Origin: Spirochaetota bacterium
Lineage (GTDB): Bacteria > Spirochaetota > UBA12135 > COTS27 > JAFLEE01
NCBI GenBank assembly: GCA_017302015.1
Contig: JAFLEE010000001.1
Span: 109,361 to 173,360, forward strand
Direction: 5' to 3'
Length of the DNA: 64,000 bases
In this document: in pieces, positions 54,150 through 63,517 of the stretch
How the letters are laid out: each line of letters starts with the position of its first letter
How positions within the stretch are numbered: position 1 is the stretch's first letter
Notes under the pieces: model-generated
What the model saw: only the letters and a program-made list of their open reading frames with translations
What the model was told of the DNA's origin: nothing
Databases searched by the model: none
Program-made: the position numbers and the translations under genes

Positions 54150-55400
54150 TCATTCCACGGAAATGAACTTCGTTACATCCTTCACCCCGCCCTTCTTCCT
54201 CAAGGGCAGGACGACCCGATCGCGGAGACGGAACACGAGGCTGCGTTGTTCCACCGTGAAGAGACGCAGGAGCGGGCCCTGCCACGCCGCGGGAATCTTG
54301 TCGAAGGCCTTCTGGCGCTTGAGGAAGGCCACGGCTTGCACCCTGGCGTCGCGTTCGTTGGTGCGGAAGAGCGTGGCGAGGATTTTCCATCCCCAAGTTC
54401 CCGCGCCTCCGTCCTCCAGTTTGAGCCGGAAGCCCGTCAGGCCGAGGCCTATATTCGTGCCCGCGATGAAATAGCGGGCCTGGAATTGCAGGTCGGCCCG
54501 GCCGAAGGGGGCGACCTCCAGCCGCGCGCGTTCGAGGGTCAGGGAAAGGTCGAGGACCTTGAGGGCGCCGCGGGCCGAGGCCTCGACCCGGAAGCGGGCC
54601 GGCAGGGCGGGATGGTCGCGCACCAGCACCACCTGCGCCTGGTCGAACCGATCGAGGTAGGCGGCGAGGTTCAGGTTCGTCCATTTGCCCTCGGCCCGCA
54701 GGTTCACCTCGCGGGGTTGGGGCACACCCGGGGGGAAATTGCCCTTGAGGAGTTTTCCGTAGTTCGGGAGGTTCGTCACCAGCCGCCTCGCGGCCCGGCC
54801 CAGATCGGGGTCGCGGCAGCCCACGATCCTCGCGTCGAGTTCGAGGAAGGCATGGCTCCCGTACTCCAAGCGCAGGAGTTCGTAGCGCAGCGTTCCGGTC
54901 AGCGGCGTCAGCGCCACGGCGCTATGGAACGCCAGCGTGCCCCCCATGAATTCCTCGACCAAGGGGCCCCAGACTTCTACCCCCGTCTTGCCCCGCAGGC
55001 CGTCGCGCAGGGCCGCGAGGGCCCAAGGGGTGAGGCTGACGCCCGTGATCGACATCTCTTCCCGCAGCAGTCGGCCGCCCGAACCCCAGCGCGAAAGGGT
55101 CACCGCGTTCAGGTTCAAGAACGGGCTATCCTGCTTGCGGTCCATGGCCATGAGGCCTTCCACCCGCAGGGTCGGGTTGGTCAGGCTCCACGACTCGGTC
55201 ATGGAGAGGAAGCGCCATTGGGGCGGGAGATTGGTGGCCACGAGGTCGACGGCGGCGGAGAAGTCGGCCGCCTTCATCGGGGCGGGGCCCAAGGCGCCGA
55301 CGCGGGGCATCCCATGGTGGAGTTGGGCCAGGAGGGGAGAGGAAAAAGCGAGGATCCCCAGGAGGATCCGCCGCCACTGGCCGAGTTGAATTTGATGCAT
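54150..55400 (-). CDS. Secreted protein of unknown function
   Basis: 416 residues; AAGGTGA stands 7 bases before the ATG at 55400. MHQIQLGQWRRILLGILAFSSPLLAQ is a signal peptide. The mature part is beta-rich with alternating hydrophobics (AEGKWTNLNLAAYLDRFDQAQVVLV; FGRADLQFQARYFIAGTNIGLGLTGF), loosely like AsmA/TamB-type or lipid-transfer beta-structures, but I cannot assign a family. It starts 5 bases downstream of the sulfatase stop on the same strand, so the two are almost certainly co-transcribed and may act together. Confidence 0.6.
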   Translation of the reverse strand: MHQIQLGQWRRILLGILAFSSPLLAQLHHGMPRVGALGPAPMKAADFSAAVDLVATNLPPQWRFLSMTESWSLTNPTLRVEGLMAMDRKQDSPFLNLNAVTLSRWGSGGRLLREEMSITGVSLTPWALAALRDGLRGKTGVEVWGPLVEEFMGGTLAFHSAVALTPLTGTLRYELLRLEYGSHAFLELDARIVGCRDPDLGRAARRLVTNLPNYGKLLKGNFPPGVPQPREVNLRAEGKWTNLNLAAYLDRFDQAQVVLVRDHPALPARFRVEASARGALKVLDLSLTLERARLEVAPFGRADLQFQARYFIAGTNIGLGLTGFRLKLEDGGAGTWGWKILATLFRTNERDARVQAVAFLKRQKAFDKIPAAWQGPLLRLFTVEQRSLVFRLRDRVVLPLRKKGGVKDVTKFISVE

Positions 55401-55405
55401 GGGGT

Positions 55406-56821
55406 TCACCTTGCGGCCCTTTCGAGTTTTCTTCCCGGCGTCCCGAGCTGACGCCGCATCCAGGCCGATTCCGAGAGGATCGGATCCTTCAGGCGCGTGA
55501 GTTCGGCGAAGAGTTTTTTCTGGTATCGGGCGACGAGGGCCGCGTGGGCCTTGCCCACCGCCAGGTTCTTAAGCTCCCACGGATCGTCCTGCAAATCATA
55601 GAACTCGTCCACATCGGTGAGGTTCCAGACAAGTTTATAGCGCCGATCCCGGATCATGCGCTGGGAATAGAGCCCGAATTGCTGCCCGTGGTAGGTGGAG
55701 ACGACCGAGGCCGCGGCCTTCCCCCCGCGCCCCGTCATGCGGGCAAATAGCGAGGCGCCCTGGAAGGTATCGGGGATGGGAAGGCCCGCCGCTTCGAGGG
55801 CCGTCGGGCCCAAGTCGAGGTAATGGGAGGTGAACCCCCGATCGACGCTCCCCGCCTTGATCTTCCCGTCCCAACGGACGAGGAGCGGTACCCGCACGAT
55901 ATCGTCGTACATCACATAGTGCTTGTCCATCATGCGGTGGCTGCCGGCCATATCGCCGTGGTCGGCCGTGTAGATCGCCATCGTCTCGCCCATGGCCCCC
56001 GCTTCCTCCAGGAAGGAGAGCACGCGCCCCACGGCATCATCGACCTGGGAGATGACGGCGAAATACTGGGCCACGTACTGCGACCACTGCTTCCATCCCC
56101 AATCCTCCATCTCCCAATTGCGAAGTTGCTGCTTCTGGATATAGGGCTTATTCTTGAAGGCGTCTTTGAAGCTGCCCCAGGGTTCGAGGTCCTTCGCCTG
56201 GTACATCGAAGCGAACGGCTCGCTCGGGATGCAGGGCAGGTGGGGATGGGGAAAATCGAGGCGCACATGCCAGGGCTTCCCCGTCTCGAGCATGGGTTTG
56301 AGGGTTTGGATGCACGCGTCGGCCATGCGGTGCGTCCACGATCCCTCCAGGGGGCCGGGATCCACCGCGCCCAAGGCGGCGATCTTCCGCGGGTCGCTCC
56401 AATCCAAGGTCCCCCCGCGAAGGTAGGGGAAGCGGTTCTCAGGCACATATTCGTGGAACCCGTATTCGAGGGGGGTGCGGTCGGGGTGCACATGCCATTT
56501 ACCCAGATAGGCATTGCGATAGCCCGCCTCGGCGAGCGCCGTGGTCCATAGGGGCCGATCGGGCTCGAAGAGCGCGACGGCCTGGCCGCTGCGGTAATTG
56601 GTGACGCCCCCGTGCCGCTCCGGCGTCTGGGAGCAGAGGAGGCTCTGCCGCGCGGGGCAGCAGAGGGGAATGGGGGTGAACGCTTTCTCGAACCGCATGC
56701 CGCTCTCGGCGAGGCGGTCTAAGTTCGGGGTCTTCACCCGGCCCGCGCTGGTGTGGCCCATGGAGTCGTATCGGTGCTGGTCGACGTTGATGAAGAGGAA
56801 ATTGGGAGTTCGGCTTGGCAT
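55406..56821 (-). CDS. Sulfatase without signal peptide
   Basis: 471 residues from the ATG at 56821. NFLFINVDQHRYDSMG carries the metal-binding Asp; the CxPxR motif is Cys54-Cys-Pro-Ala-Arg followed by QSLLCS, where Cys54 would be formylglycine; GETMAIYTADHGDMAGSH and YLGKWHVHP complete the active site. Residues before MPSRTP have no signal features, so the enzyme is predicted cytoplasmic, unlike the Tat-exported sulfatase at 28253. It may act on imported sulfated oligosaccharide. The downstream secreted protein follows within 5 bases. Confidence 0.87.
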   Translation of the reverse strand: MPSRTPNFLFINVDQHRYDSMGHTSAGRVKTPNLDRLAESGMRFEKAFTPIPLCCPARQSLLCSQTPERHGGVTNYRSGQAVALFEPDRPLWTTALAEAGYRNAYLGKWHVHPDRTPLEYGFHEYVPENRFPYLRGGTLDWSDPRKIAALGAVDPGPLEGSWTHRMADACIQTLKPMLETGKPWHVRLDFPHPHLPCIPSEPFASMYQAKDLEPWGSFKDAFKNKPYIQKQQLRNWEMEDWGWKQWSQYVAQYFAVISQVDDAVGRVLSFLEEAGAMGETMAIYTADHGDMAGSHRMMDKHYVMYDDIVRVPLLVRWDGKIKAGSVDRGFTSHYLDLGPTALEAAGLPIPDTFQGASLFARMTGRGGKAAASVVSTYHGQQFGLYSQRMIRDRRYKLVWNLTDVDEFYDLQDDPWELKNLAVGKAHAALVARYQKKLFAELTRLKDPILSESAWMRRQLGTPGRKLERAAR

Positions 56822-57032
56822 GGCGTGGACTCCTGATCGCGGCGTTCGAGGGGTCTCGGCGTCGGTGGGCCCATTATGACACGGCCGCCGCGGTGCGTGG
56901 GATTTCCCGCGCTCGGTCGTCGCCGCCTCGCCGGGCCCCCCGTTAAGAACACCAAAGCCCCGTAAAAAAACCATAAGCCATGACCACGCAATGGCGCGTA
57001 AAATAGAGGAATCTCACCCGCCGGAGCCATCC

Positions 57033-59918
57033 ATGGATCCCCTTCGCCGCGCTTTCTCCCCGATCCGCCCCGTCCCCCTCTTCCTCGCCGCTCTGTTGGC
57101 CATCGCCCCGGTCTTCCCGTCCTTCGTGGAAGAGGGCATGACCACCCTCGAGGCCGCCTCGGACACCGCCTCCCTCCATGTCGGCGCGGAACGCGTCATC
57201 GTCGCCGCCGACTTCTATTCGGCTACGTCCCAATGGGGGAACCTCTTCCCCCGGACCGGGTCCATCTCCTCCAAATTCGAGAAAAACGGCGCGCTCCTCA
57301 CACTCTTTTTGGGCGACACGCTCAGTAACCGCGCGGTGCAGCGTTTTACGGTGCGTAGCAACGGGGCCCGCTTGGAATTGGAGGCGACCTTCGCCCCGAG
57401 CGAGGTGGCGAAAATCGCCGTATGGGATCTCTTCCTCTCCCGCAGCCTCTTCGCCCAGGCGACGGTGAAGTGCCCCGGCGCCCCGAATCGCGTCCTCGAC
57501 ACGAACCGGTGGGAGGCCATCTTCGTCGACGAAGTCTCGCTCCATACCGAGGCCGGCGATTGGCGCTTCGTCCTCACCGGGGACAAGGGCGTGAAATGGA
57601 AGTTGCGCTCCGTCTGCGACCGGAAATGGGGCGTCCCCGACAAGCAAACCTTCGATTTCCTCTACCAATTCGAGGGCATCCCGCCCGAGGGGATGAAATT
57701 ATCCCTAACGGTCGATATCGAGTACGTGCCCGAGCCGGGTTGGCTCGGCATCCTCCAGAAGCGGGCCGACGACCGCGCCGCCGACTTCTTCCGCGGACTC
57801 GGGCGCCGATACGGCGCGCCTTCCAAGCCCGAGACGACCCAGACGGCGGAACTCGCCGCCCGGGCCGCCAAACGTTCCGCCGAACTGAGCGAAGATCGCA
57901 CCGATCCCCGCGCCCCGACCCTCATCCCCCTCCCCAAGAAGATGGCCATCGGCAAGGGCGCCTTCTCCTTCCGCGAACATCCGACGGTCCTCTGCGCCCA
58001 TGAGGGCGCCTATTCCCTCCTCGCCGAAGACCTCGCCGCACGCGGGCTCGTTCTCACCCGCGCCGCCCCGGGCGCCAAGGCCGCCATCACCCTCGTATTG
58101 GCCTCCGAGCCCGCCTCGGCCTCCCTCGCCCGTGCCCGCGGCCTTAAGCTCGGCGATCTCGCCGGGAAGAAGGAAGCTTACCTGCTTTCCGTGGGGACAG
58201 AATCGATCCTCGTGCTCGGCGCCGACCTCGCGGGCCTCGTCCATGGCGTCCAATCCCTGCGCCAACTCCTGCGCCCTAGCGCCTCCGGCACCGAGGCGCC
58301 GGTCGTGGAGATCTCCGACTCGCCCGATCTGGCCTTCCGGGGTTTTTACCTCGAGGGCGCGGGCACCATCGTGGGCACCGAAGATTTCCGCCGCCTGCTC
58401 CGCAACACCTATTCGCGCTTCCACGCCAATGCGGTAATGGCCGAACTCCGCTGGTCCCAGATCCAATGGAAATCCCACCCCGAAATTTCCGGCCCCAAGG
58501 CCCGGCCCCTCACCGACCTGGCCGCCGCCGCGAAGGAGGCCGAGAGCCTCGGGATCGAGTTCATCCCCGCCATCTTCTCCTACGGGAAGGTCAGCGACAT
58601 CCTGAAGTCCCATCCCGAGATCGCGGAGGATCCCGCTTGGAAGAAGAAAGGGGACGCCTGGTGCCCCAATAACGAAGCGACCTACGCCCTCTTTTTCGAT
58701 CTCCTGAAGGAGATCGTGGAGGCCACGGGCTGCAAGCGCGTGCATATCGGCCACGATGAGATCATGGGCATGGCGCTCTGCCCGGCCTGCAAGGCCGTCC
58801 CGGCGGACGAACTCTTCGCCCGCGACATCAACCGCATCGCGGATTGGCTCTCCGCGAAGCGGGTCGGCGCCATGATCTGGGGCGATTTCCTCCTCGAAAA
58901 CAAGCGATGGGTTCCCCTCGGCGTCGCCGCGGCCAATAGCGCCAATCCCCAGTACGGCAACCATATCGTGCATCCCGCCGTGGGGAAGATCCGCAAGGAC
59001 GTCGTCATCTGCGATTGGCAGTATGCCGTGAGCCGGGAGTACCCCTCATTCAAGCATTTCGCCGATGCCGGCTACCCGGTCATCGGTTGCCCCTGGCACC
59101 TTTCCGCCAATAATACGGGTACGGCGAGGGCCATCGGCGCCATCAAACAAGCCGGGGTCCTCGTCACCGATTGGGGCTTCCTGGGCCCACGGGCCACCGG
59201 GGGCGTTTCCATCCTCGGCGTGACCCACTCCTGGAACCTCGCCCAGCCCGACACCGAAACGCTCGCCTGGGATGCGTCGGCCGTGCTGGCGGCGAGTCTC
59301 CTGCCCCAAGATCGCCCCTCCCGGCGTTTCGGGGCCCGCCAGGTTCCCATCGACCTCGGTCGTGCGGCGCAAAAGGCCCTCACGGGCGACCCCAATGCCT
59401 GGTTCGGCTTGGGGACGCGCCATGATTTGGCCTGGCTCCCCACGGGGGACCAGAATTTCTTCGGTTCCCAATTCCGCATCGGGCCCAAGGCCGTCGTCAT
59501 CGACGCGGCGTCCAAGGCGTCCCCGGCCATCGCGGTGGGCCGCAAGGCGAAGAGCCTCGTCTTCCTCCACGCCCTCCAAGTGGAAAGCCTCGCCATCGGG
59601 GCCCGCGCGTACGCGCTCTACGTGCTTCGCCGCGCCGACGGGAGCGTCGTCAACCTCCAAGTCAACCATCGCAACGCCGTCCATTGGTTCTCCAAGACGC
59701 CGCGGAAGAACCCATGGGGCACCTTCAATTACGCCCACACGTGGGATGCCCTACTCGCCTGGGAAGGCGCCACCCGCAGCGGGGAATCGGTGAACCTGCA
59801 GGCCTGGGAATGGGTCAATCCGCTCCCCGAGGTTCCCATCGTCTCCGTCGAGGCGAAACTAGACCCGTTCGATCCCGGAGTGCAGCTCGGCCTCGTGGCC
59901 CTCACGGCGGTGGAATAG
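57033..59918 (+). CDS. Secreted GH20 beta-N-acetylhexosaminidase-like enzyme
   Basis: 961 residues from the ATG at 57033; hydrophobic VPLFLAALLAIAPVFPSF follows, a signal peptide or anchor. An extra N-terminal domain of about 280 residues (WDLFLSRSLFAQATVKCPG) precedes the usual GH20b domain (TLIPLPKKMAIGKGAFSF). The barrel has the GH20 catalytic pair Asp575-Glu576 in RVHIGHDEIMGMALC, where the Asp positions the 2-acetamido group. It would release terminal GlcNAc or GalNAc. GH20 proteins are commonly 500-800 residues, so this is long. It is divergent from the sulfatase operon. Confidence 0.83.
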   Translation: MDPLRRAFSPIRPVPLFLAALLAIAPVFPSFVEEGMTTLEAASDTASLHVGAERVIVAADFYSATSQWGNLFPRTGSISSKFEKNGALLTLFLGDTLSNRAVQRFTVRSNGARLELEATFAPSEVAKIAVWDLFLSRSLFAQATVKCPGAPNRVLDTNRWEAIFVDEVSLHTEAGDWRFVLTGDKGVKWKLRSVCDRKWGVPDKQTFDFLYQFEGIPPEGMKLSLTVDIEYVPEPGWLGILQKRADDRAADFFRGLGRRYGAPSKPETTQTAELAARAAKRSAELSEDRTDPRAPTLIPLPKKMAIGKGAFSFREHPTVLCAHEGAYSLLAEDLAARGLVLTRAAPGAKAAITLVLASEPASASLARARGLKLGDLAGKKEAYLLSVGTESILVLGADLAGLVHGVQSLRQLLRPSASGTEAPVVEISDSPDLAFRGFYLEGAGTIVGTEDFRRLLRNTYSRFHANAVMAELRWSQIQWKSHPEISGPKARPLTDLAAAAKEAESLGIEFIPAIFSYGKVSDILKSHPEIAEDPAWKKKGDAWCPNNEATYALFFDLLKEIVEATGCKRVHIGHDEIMGMALCPACKAVPADELFARDINRIADWLSAKRVGAMIWGDFLLENKRWVPLGVAAANSANPQYGNHIVHPAVGKIRKDVVICDWQYAVSREYPSFKHFADAGYPVIGCPWHLSANNTGTARAIGAIKQAGVLVTDWGFLGPRATGGVSILGVTHSWNLAQPDTETLAWDASAVLAASLLPQDRPSRRFGARQVPIDLGRAAQKALTGDPNAWFGLGTRHDLAWLPTGDQNFFGSQFRIGPKAVVIDAASKASPAIAVGRKAKSLVFLHALQVESLAIGARAYALYVLRRADGSVVNLQVNHRNAVHWFSKTPRKNPWGTFNYAHTWDALLAWEGATRSGESVNLQAWEWVNPLPEVPIVSVEAKLDPFDPGVQLGLVALTAVE

Positions 59919-60002
59919 CGCCCCACCCGCGCGCCGGCTCCGGGGAATCTGCGCTATTTATCGAAAAGAAGGGTAATATGGCGCGACTTCCCTGGAGTGC
60001 CC

Positions 60003-60500
60003 ATGCCTGCAAATCATGCTCCCTACGCCTTCTGCCTATCCGCGTGGAGGAGCCACGGCGCGGCCTACCGCTTCTTCAAGAAATTCCCCCAATTCGAGCA
60101 CCAGAAGGTGAAGGAAATCGAGGAAACCCTGCGCCAGGGCGGCGGCGCGGCCCCCGAAGCCGACGGGGAAGTTTCCCTCTTCGAGGTCCACGTCGCCGGC
60201 GGCCAACTCAACCAGCTCCTCGGGGGCACCGGCCCGGCCGAGAACACCACGCGCCACGAGTTCATGACCCAGGCTCTCGACAATAAGCTCGACGACAAGA
60301 AGCAGCTCTATTGGACCGCCGGCATGCTCCAGGGCCGCCCCACCCTCCACCTCATCGGCCGCACCAAGAAGGGCATGGATGATTTCCACAAGGCTCTGGT
60401 GCGCCAGGCCAAGACCGACGATTGGGACGGCACCCTCCACGACTGGGCGTCCTGCCTCAAGACGCTCGGGTTCAAGGCCATTGCCGACCCGTCTTATTGA
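60003..60500 (+). CDS. Small protein of unknown function
   Basis: 165 residues; GGAG precedes the ATG at 60003. No signal peptide or transmembrane segment. Recognisable stretches: YRFFKKFPQFEHQKVKEIEETL, FEVHVAGGQLNQLLGG, RHEFMTQALDNKLDDKKQLYW and RTKKGMDDFHKALVRQAKTDDW. The mixed charged composition suggests a soluble cytoplasmic protein. No family recognised. It is followed by a strong hairpin in the convergent gap. Confidence 0.55.
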   Translation: MPANHAPYAFCLSAWRSHGAAYRFFKKFPQFEHQKVKEIEETLRQGGGAAPEADGEVSLFEVHVAGGQLNQLLGGTGPAENTTRHEFMTQALDNKLDDKKQLYWTAGMLQGRPTLHLIGRTKKGMDDFHKALVRQAKTDDWDGTLHDWASCLKTLGFKAIADPSY

Positions 60501-60509
60501 GCGCGCCCC

Positions 60510-60552
60510 CCGATCGGGCGATGGGACCCTGCGCGAGGGTCCCCGCGATCGG
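60510..60552. terminator. Strong two-part hairpin between convergent genes
   Basis: Outer CCGATCG (60510-60516) / CGATCGG (60546-60552) encloses a perfect 8-bp stem GGGACCCT (60523-60530) / AGGGTCCC (60536-60543) with loop GCGCG. It lies between the stops at 60500 and 60576, suiting both strands. No T-tract. Confidence 0.6.
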
Positions 60553-60575
60553 TCATTCCCCCGCGGCGCCCGCCA

Positions 60576-63497
60576 TCACTCCATCACGAAAGCGGCCTCG
60601 ACCCAATCGCCGCACACCGGGGCGCCCTGGGATTCGACGATCAATTTGATCGTCCGTACGCCCTCCAGAGGAAGTTGGAAAGCTTCGCCCTTGTCGCCGG
60701 CCTTCATCCACGGCGTCTCCAATCCAACGCTCTGATCGAGGCGGATGGAAAACTTCGCCGAGCCCGAGCCGACGCTGGCGGAATCGACCCCCGCGCGCCC
60801 TTCGAGGCGCTTGGCCCCGGGGGGCACGGCGAACACCATGGTGCCCGCGCCCCACACGGTGAGCCCGTGGCGGAAGCGGGTGCGGTCCAGGACGAGGTAA
60901 TCGCCCTTCCATGTCTCGTCCCGCCGCCAGGCGAGATCGAGGGCGCCCACCGCGTAGGGCAGGGTCGCGCCCTTCACCGTCGTCGCTGAAACCCACTCGG
61001 ATTCCGACAACCAGGCGCGTGCGGGCCCCTTTTCCGGGTTGGAGACCCGGTCGTAGGGCGCCTGGGGGGAACCGATGCGGCAGACGAAGGTGCTCACGCT
61101 GCGCGGCGGGAGTTCCAGGGCGAATCCGCTCTCCGACACCGAGTCGATCTCCCGCTCGGTGAATTGGGTCTGCTCCGTCGTCGTGGCGAGGAGGCCCCGG
61201 GCGCCCAGCGCCGCCCTGGGCACCGAGAAATCCACGGCGACGGGGGTACGACGCGGGTTGCTGAGCACGGCGATGAGGCGCCTTCCGTTCTGCACCGCGC
61301 TCACGGGGAGGTCGCCGTGGCTGCGCGCGCCGATGCGCTGCGACCCCGGGGGCATGTATTTCCAGAACATGCGCGCCGTATAGAATTGCGGGCGGCGCTC
61401 CTCGTCGGCCCGGAGGCCCTTCACGAGGCCCCACGAACTGGGGATCACGATCTCGGTCTCGCCGATGGAATCCCAGGCCTTCCAGAAATAGAACCGGCTC
61501 ACCCCGCCGTCGAGGAGTTGGTGGAGGTCCCGCGCGAGGCGGAACGCCCCCTCGTAGGTGGAGAGCGGCCCGTGCCAGCGGTTGGGGAAGAAATTCCACG
61601 GCCCGATGCCGTGGGGGGCGCCGTACTCCAGCATCCATAATTCCCGCGGCATCCCGCCCTCCAAGGGATGGATCACCTCATCCCACAGGCGCAGGAGGTT
61701 GGGGCGGACGAGGGGAACCCCCGAGGCGTAATCCTCCAGGCCGATGACCGGGGCCGTCTCGCCGCAGGCCTTGAGGTAGGCGCGGGTGTAGAGGGCGCCC
61801 GTCTCGTAGAGGTCGGGCATGCTCGTCATCTCCATGCTCTGGCCGCCCGTCGCGATGACGTAGGGCCCCACGATCGGGAGGAGGAACCCGTGCTGCCTCG
61901 CCAAACGCTGGGTGGTGGCGCAGATGGCGGCGACGGTGTCGGGATGGAAGGACGGCTCCCAAACCGGCACGGCGTGGGTGGGTTCCAGGCCCTCCTCGCG
62001 CAGGAGCCTCAGGAAGGCGACCCAGGTCTCGGCGATCTCATCCACCTGGTGGGTCTGGGCCCGGGTGGCGGGGTCGTTCGCCACGTGCCAGGGCGCGTAG
62101 CTCGAGCAGCGCACGCCGAAGCGGAACCCCTCTTCGCGCACATACTTGAGGAAGGCGACGAAATTGGAGATCTCGGGCCGGGACCGCCATTGGGCGCGGT
62201 ACTTGTCCATATCCATCGAACGGGGATCGCTATTGTCGTTCGTCGGTTCGAGGACGCTCAAGTTCCCGAAGTCGAAATCGAAATGGGTCAGGCCGGCCTC
62301 CCGCATCTCCGCGAGCATGGGCGCGAAGAGCACCCGGCGTTCTTCGGCGTTGGTGAAGAAGCGCCGCGCGGCGTAGGTGCAGGCGCCGAAGCCGGTGAGC
62401 ACCTGCCCCTTGGCCGAGGGGTCGAGTTCCACCGCGTAGCGCTTTTCCCCGGCGACCAGGGCGACCCCGGCCAAGCGGACCGGATCATCGAAACGCATGC
62501 GGAAGACGCGGAGTTGGATCACCGGGGTTTCCCCCAGGTCGAGGGCCCCGCCGAAATCGTCGAGGAGGATCCGAAAGCGCCCCTGGGGATCGGTCGCCCC
62601 CGGGATGCGCAATTGGCGCGAGGGCTTCGCCCGATCCGTCACCTCCACGATCCAGGCGCCGCGCCCCTTGGCGCTGCCCGCGAACACCGGGGTCTCGCGG
62701 AGTTCCGCCTTTGGGACCGTCTTTTCGAAGAGCACCAGCGATGCGAGGGGATCCGTGGCGGGCGCCGCCTCGGATTTCGGCGGCGCCTCCAGGGGCGCGG
62801 TGGACAGGAAGAAATCATCCAAGGCCCCCTGGAGGGGATAGGCCGGCGCGCCCCCGACGCGATTGGCCATGCGCCCGAGCACCAGGGGCGCGGGGCAGGA
62901 AAGGAGTTCCGTCAGCGGCGCGGTGCCCGGCCGTTCCACCTGGAAGGGCCCCTTGGCCACCCGCTCCCCGCCGAACCAGATGGCGCAATCGCCCCGGAGG
63001 AAGGTGATCGTCACGCGCGTCCATTGGCGAGGGGGCAATTCGCGGTCGGAGAAGATCTGCTGCCATTCGCCCTGGGCGCCCTTGGCGGAGAACTCCAATT
63101 TCCCTTCCGGCCGCGTATTGACCTTGTATTGGATGCGCTCGGGCGAGGCGCTGCGGTCGCCCTTCCACACGATGCCCCGATGGTCGCCATGGCCCTCGGG
63201 ATAGATCCAGAACCCGATCGCGAGGGATTCGCGGGCGTCATTGAGGGGGTGGTGGGGGATGACGACCGCTTCCGCCACATCGCCGGTGAAGTAGATGGCG
63301 TTTCCCGCCACCCCGCGCGCCCACAAGGGGCCGCGGCCCGTGAGCACGCCGGCGCTTAGGTCGAGCCCCGGGAGCGCGAGATTCGACCCCTGTACCTGGT
63401 TGAAATCGAGCCGGATCTCGCGGCCCTGGGCGGCGGCGAGGGGAACGAGAAAGAAAAGGACCCAGGCCAAGGTCCGGTAGGATGATCGAGTCTTCAT
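60576..63497 (-). CDS. Secreted GH30-like enzyme with LamG and NPCBM-like modules
   Basis: 973 residues; GGAGGAA precedes the ATG at 63497, and a signal peptide follows (LAWVLFFLVPLAAAQG). N-terminal LamG-like module (about 40-240; AIGFWIYPEGHGDHRGIVWKG). The catalytic barrel begins GQVLTGFGACTYAARRFF, the usual GH30 opening; acid/base Glu514 lies in PVWEPSFHP and nucleophile Glu624 in LWMLEYGAPHG. A C-terminal NPCBM-like module follows (RTRFRHGLTVWGAGTMVF, KRLEGRAGVDSAS). Substrate (xylan, glucan or galactan) unknown. It starts 20 bases after the LacI stop, so the two are co-transcribed. Confidence 0.78.
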   Translation of the reverse strand: MKTRSSYRTLAWVLFFLVPLAAAQGREIRLDFNQVQGSNLALPGLDLSAGVLTGRGPLWARGVAGNAIYFTGDVAEAVVIPHHPLNDARESLAIGFWIYPEGHGDHRGIVWKGDRSASPERIQYKVNTRPEGKLEFSAKGAQGEWQQIFSDRELPPRQWTRVTITFLRGDCAIWFGGERVAKGPFQVERPGTAPLTELLSCPAPLVLGRMANRVGGAPAYPLQGALDDFFLSTAPLEAPPKSEAAPATDPLASLVLFEKTVPKAELRETPVFAGSAKGRGAWIVEVTDRAKPSRQLRIPGATDPQGRFRILLDDFGGALDLGETPVIQLRVFRMRFDDPVRLAGVALVAGEKRYAVELDPSAKGQVLTGFGACTYAARRFFTNAEERRVLFAPMLAEMREAGLTHFDFDFGNLSVLEPTNDNSDPRSMDMDKYRAQWRSRPEISNFVAFLKYVREEGFRFGVRCSSYAPWHVANDPATRAQTHQVDEIAETWVAFLRLLREEGLEPTHAVPVWEPSFHPDTVAAICATTQRLARQHGFLLPIVGPYVIATGGQSMEMTSMPDLYETGALYTRAYLKACGETAPVIGLEDYASGVPLVRPNLLRLWDEVIHPLEGGMPRELWMLEYGAPHGIGPWNFFPNRWHGPLSTYEGAFRLARDLHQLLDGGVSRFYFWKAWDSIGETEIVIPSSWGLVKGLRADEERRPQFYTARMFWKYMPPGSQRIGARSHGDLPVSAVQNGRRLIAVLSNPRRTPVAVDFSVPRAALGARGLLATTTEQTQFTEREIDSVSESGFALELPPRSVSTFVCRIGSPQAPYDRVSNPEKGPARAWLSESEWVSATTVKGATLPYAVGALDLAWRRDETWKGDYLVLDRTRFRHGLTVWGAGTMVFAVPPGAKRLEGRAGVDSASVGSGSAKFSIRLDQSVGLETPWMKAGDKGEAFQLPLEGVRTIKLIVESQGAPVCGDWVEAAFVME

Positions 63498-63517
63498 GGG
63501 CGGTTCCTCCAAGATTT

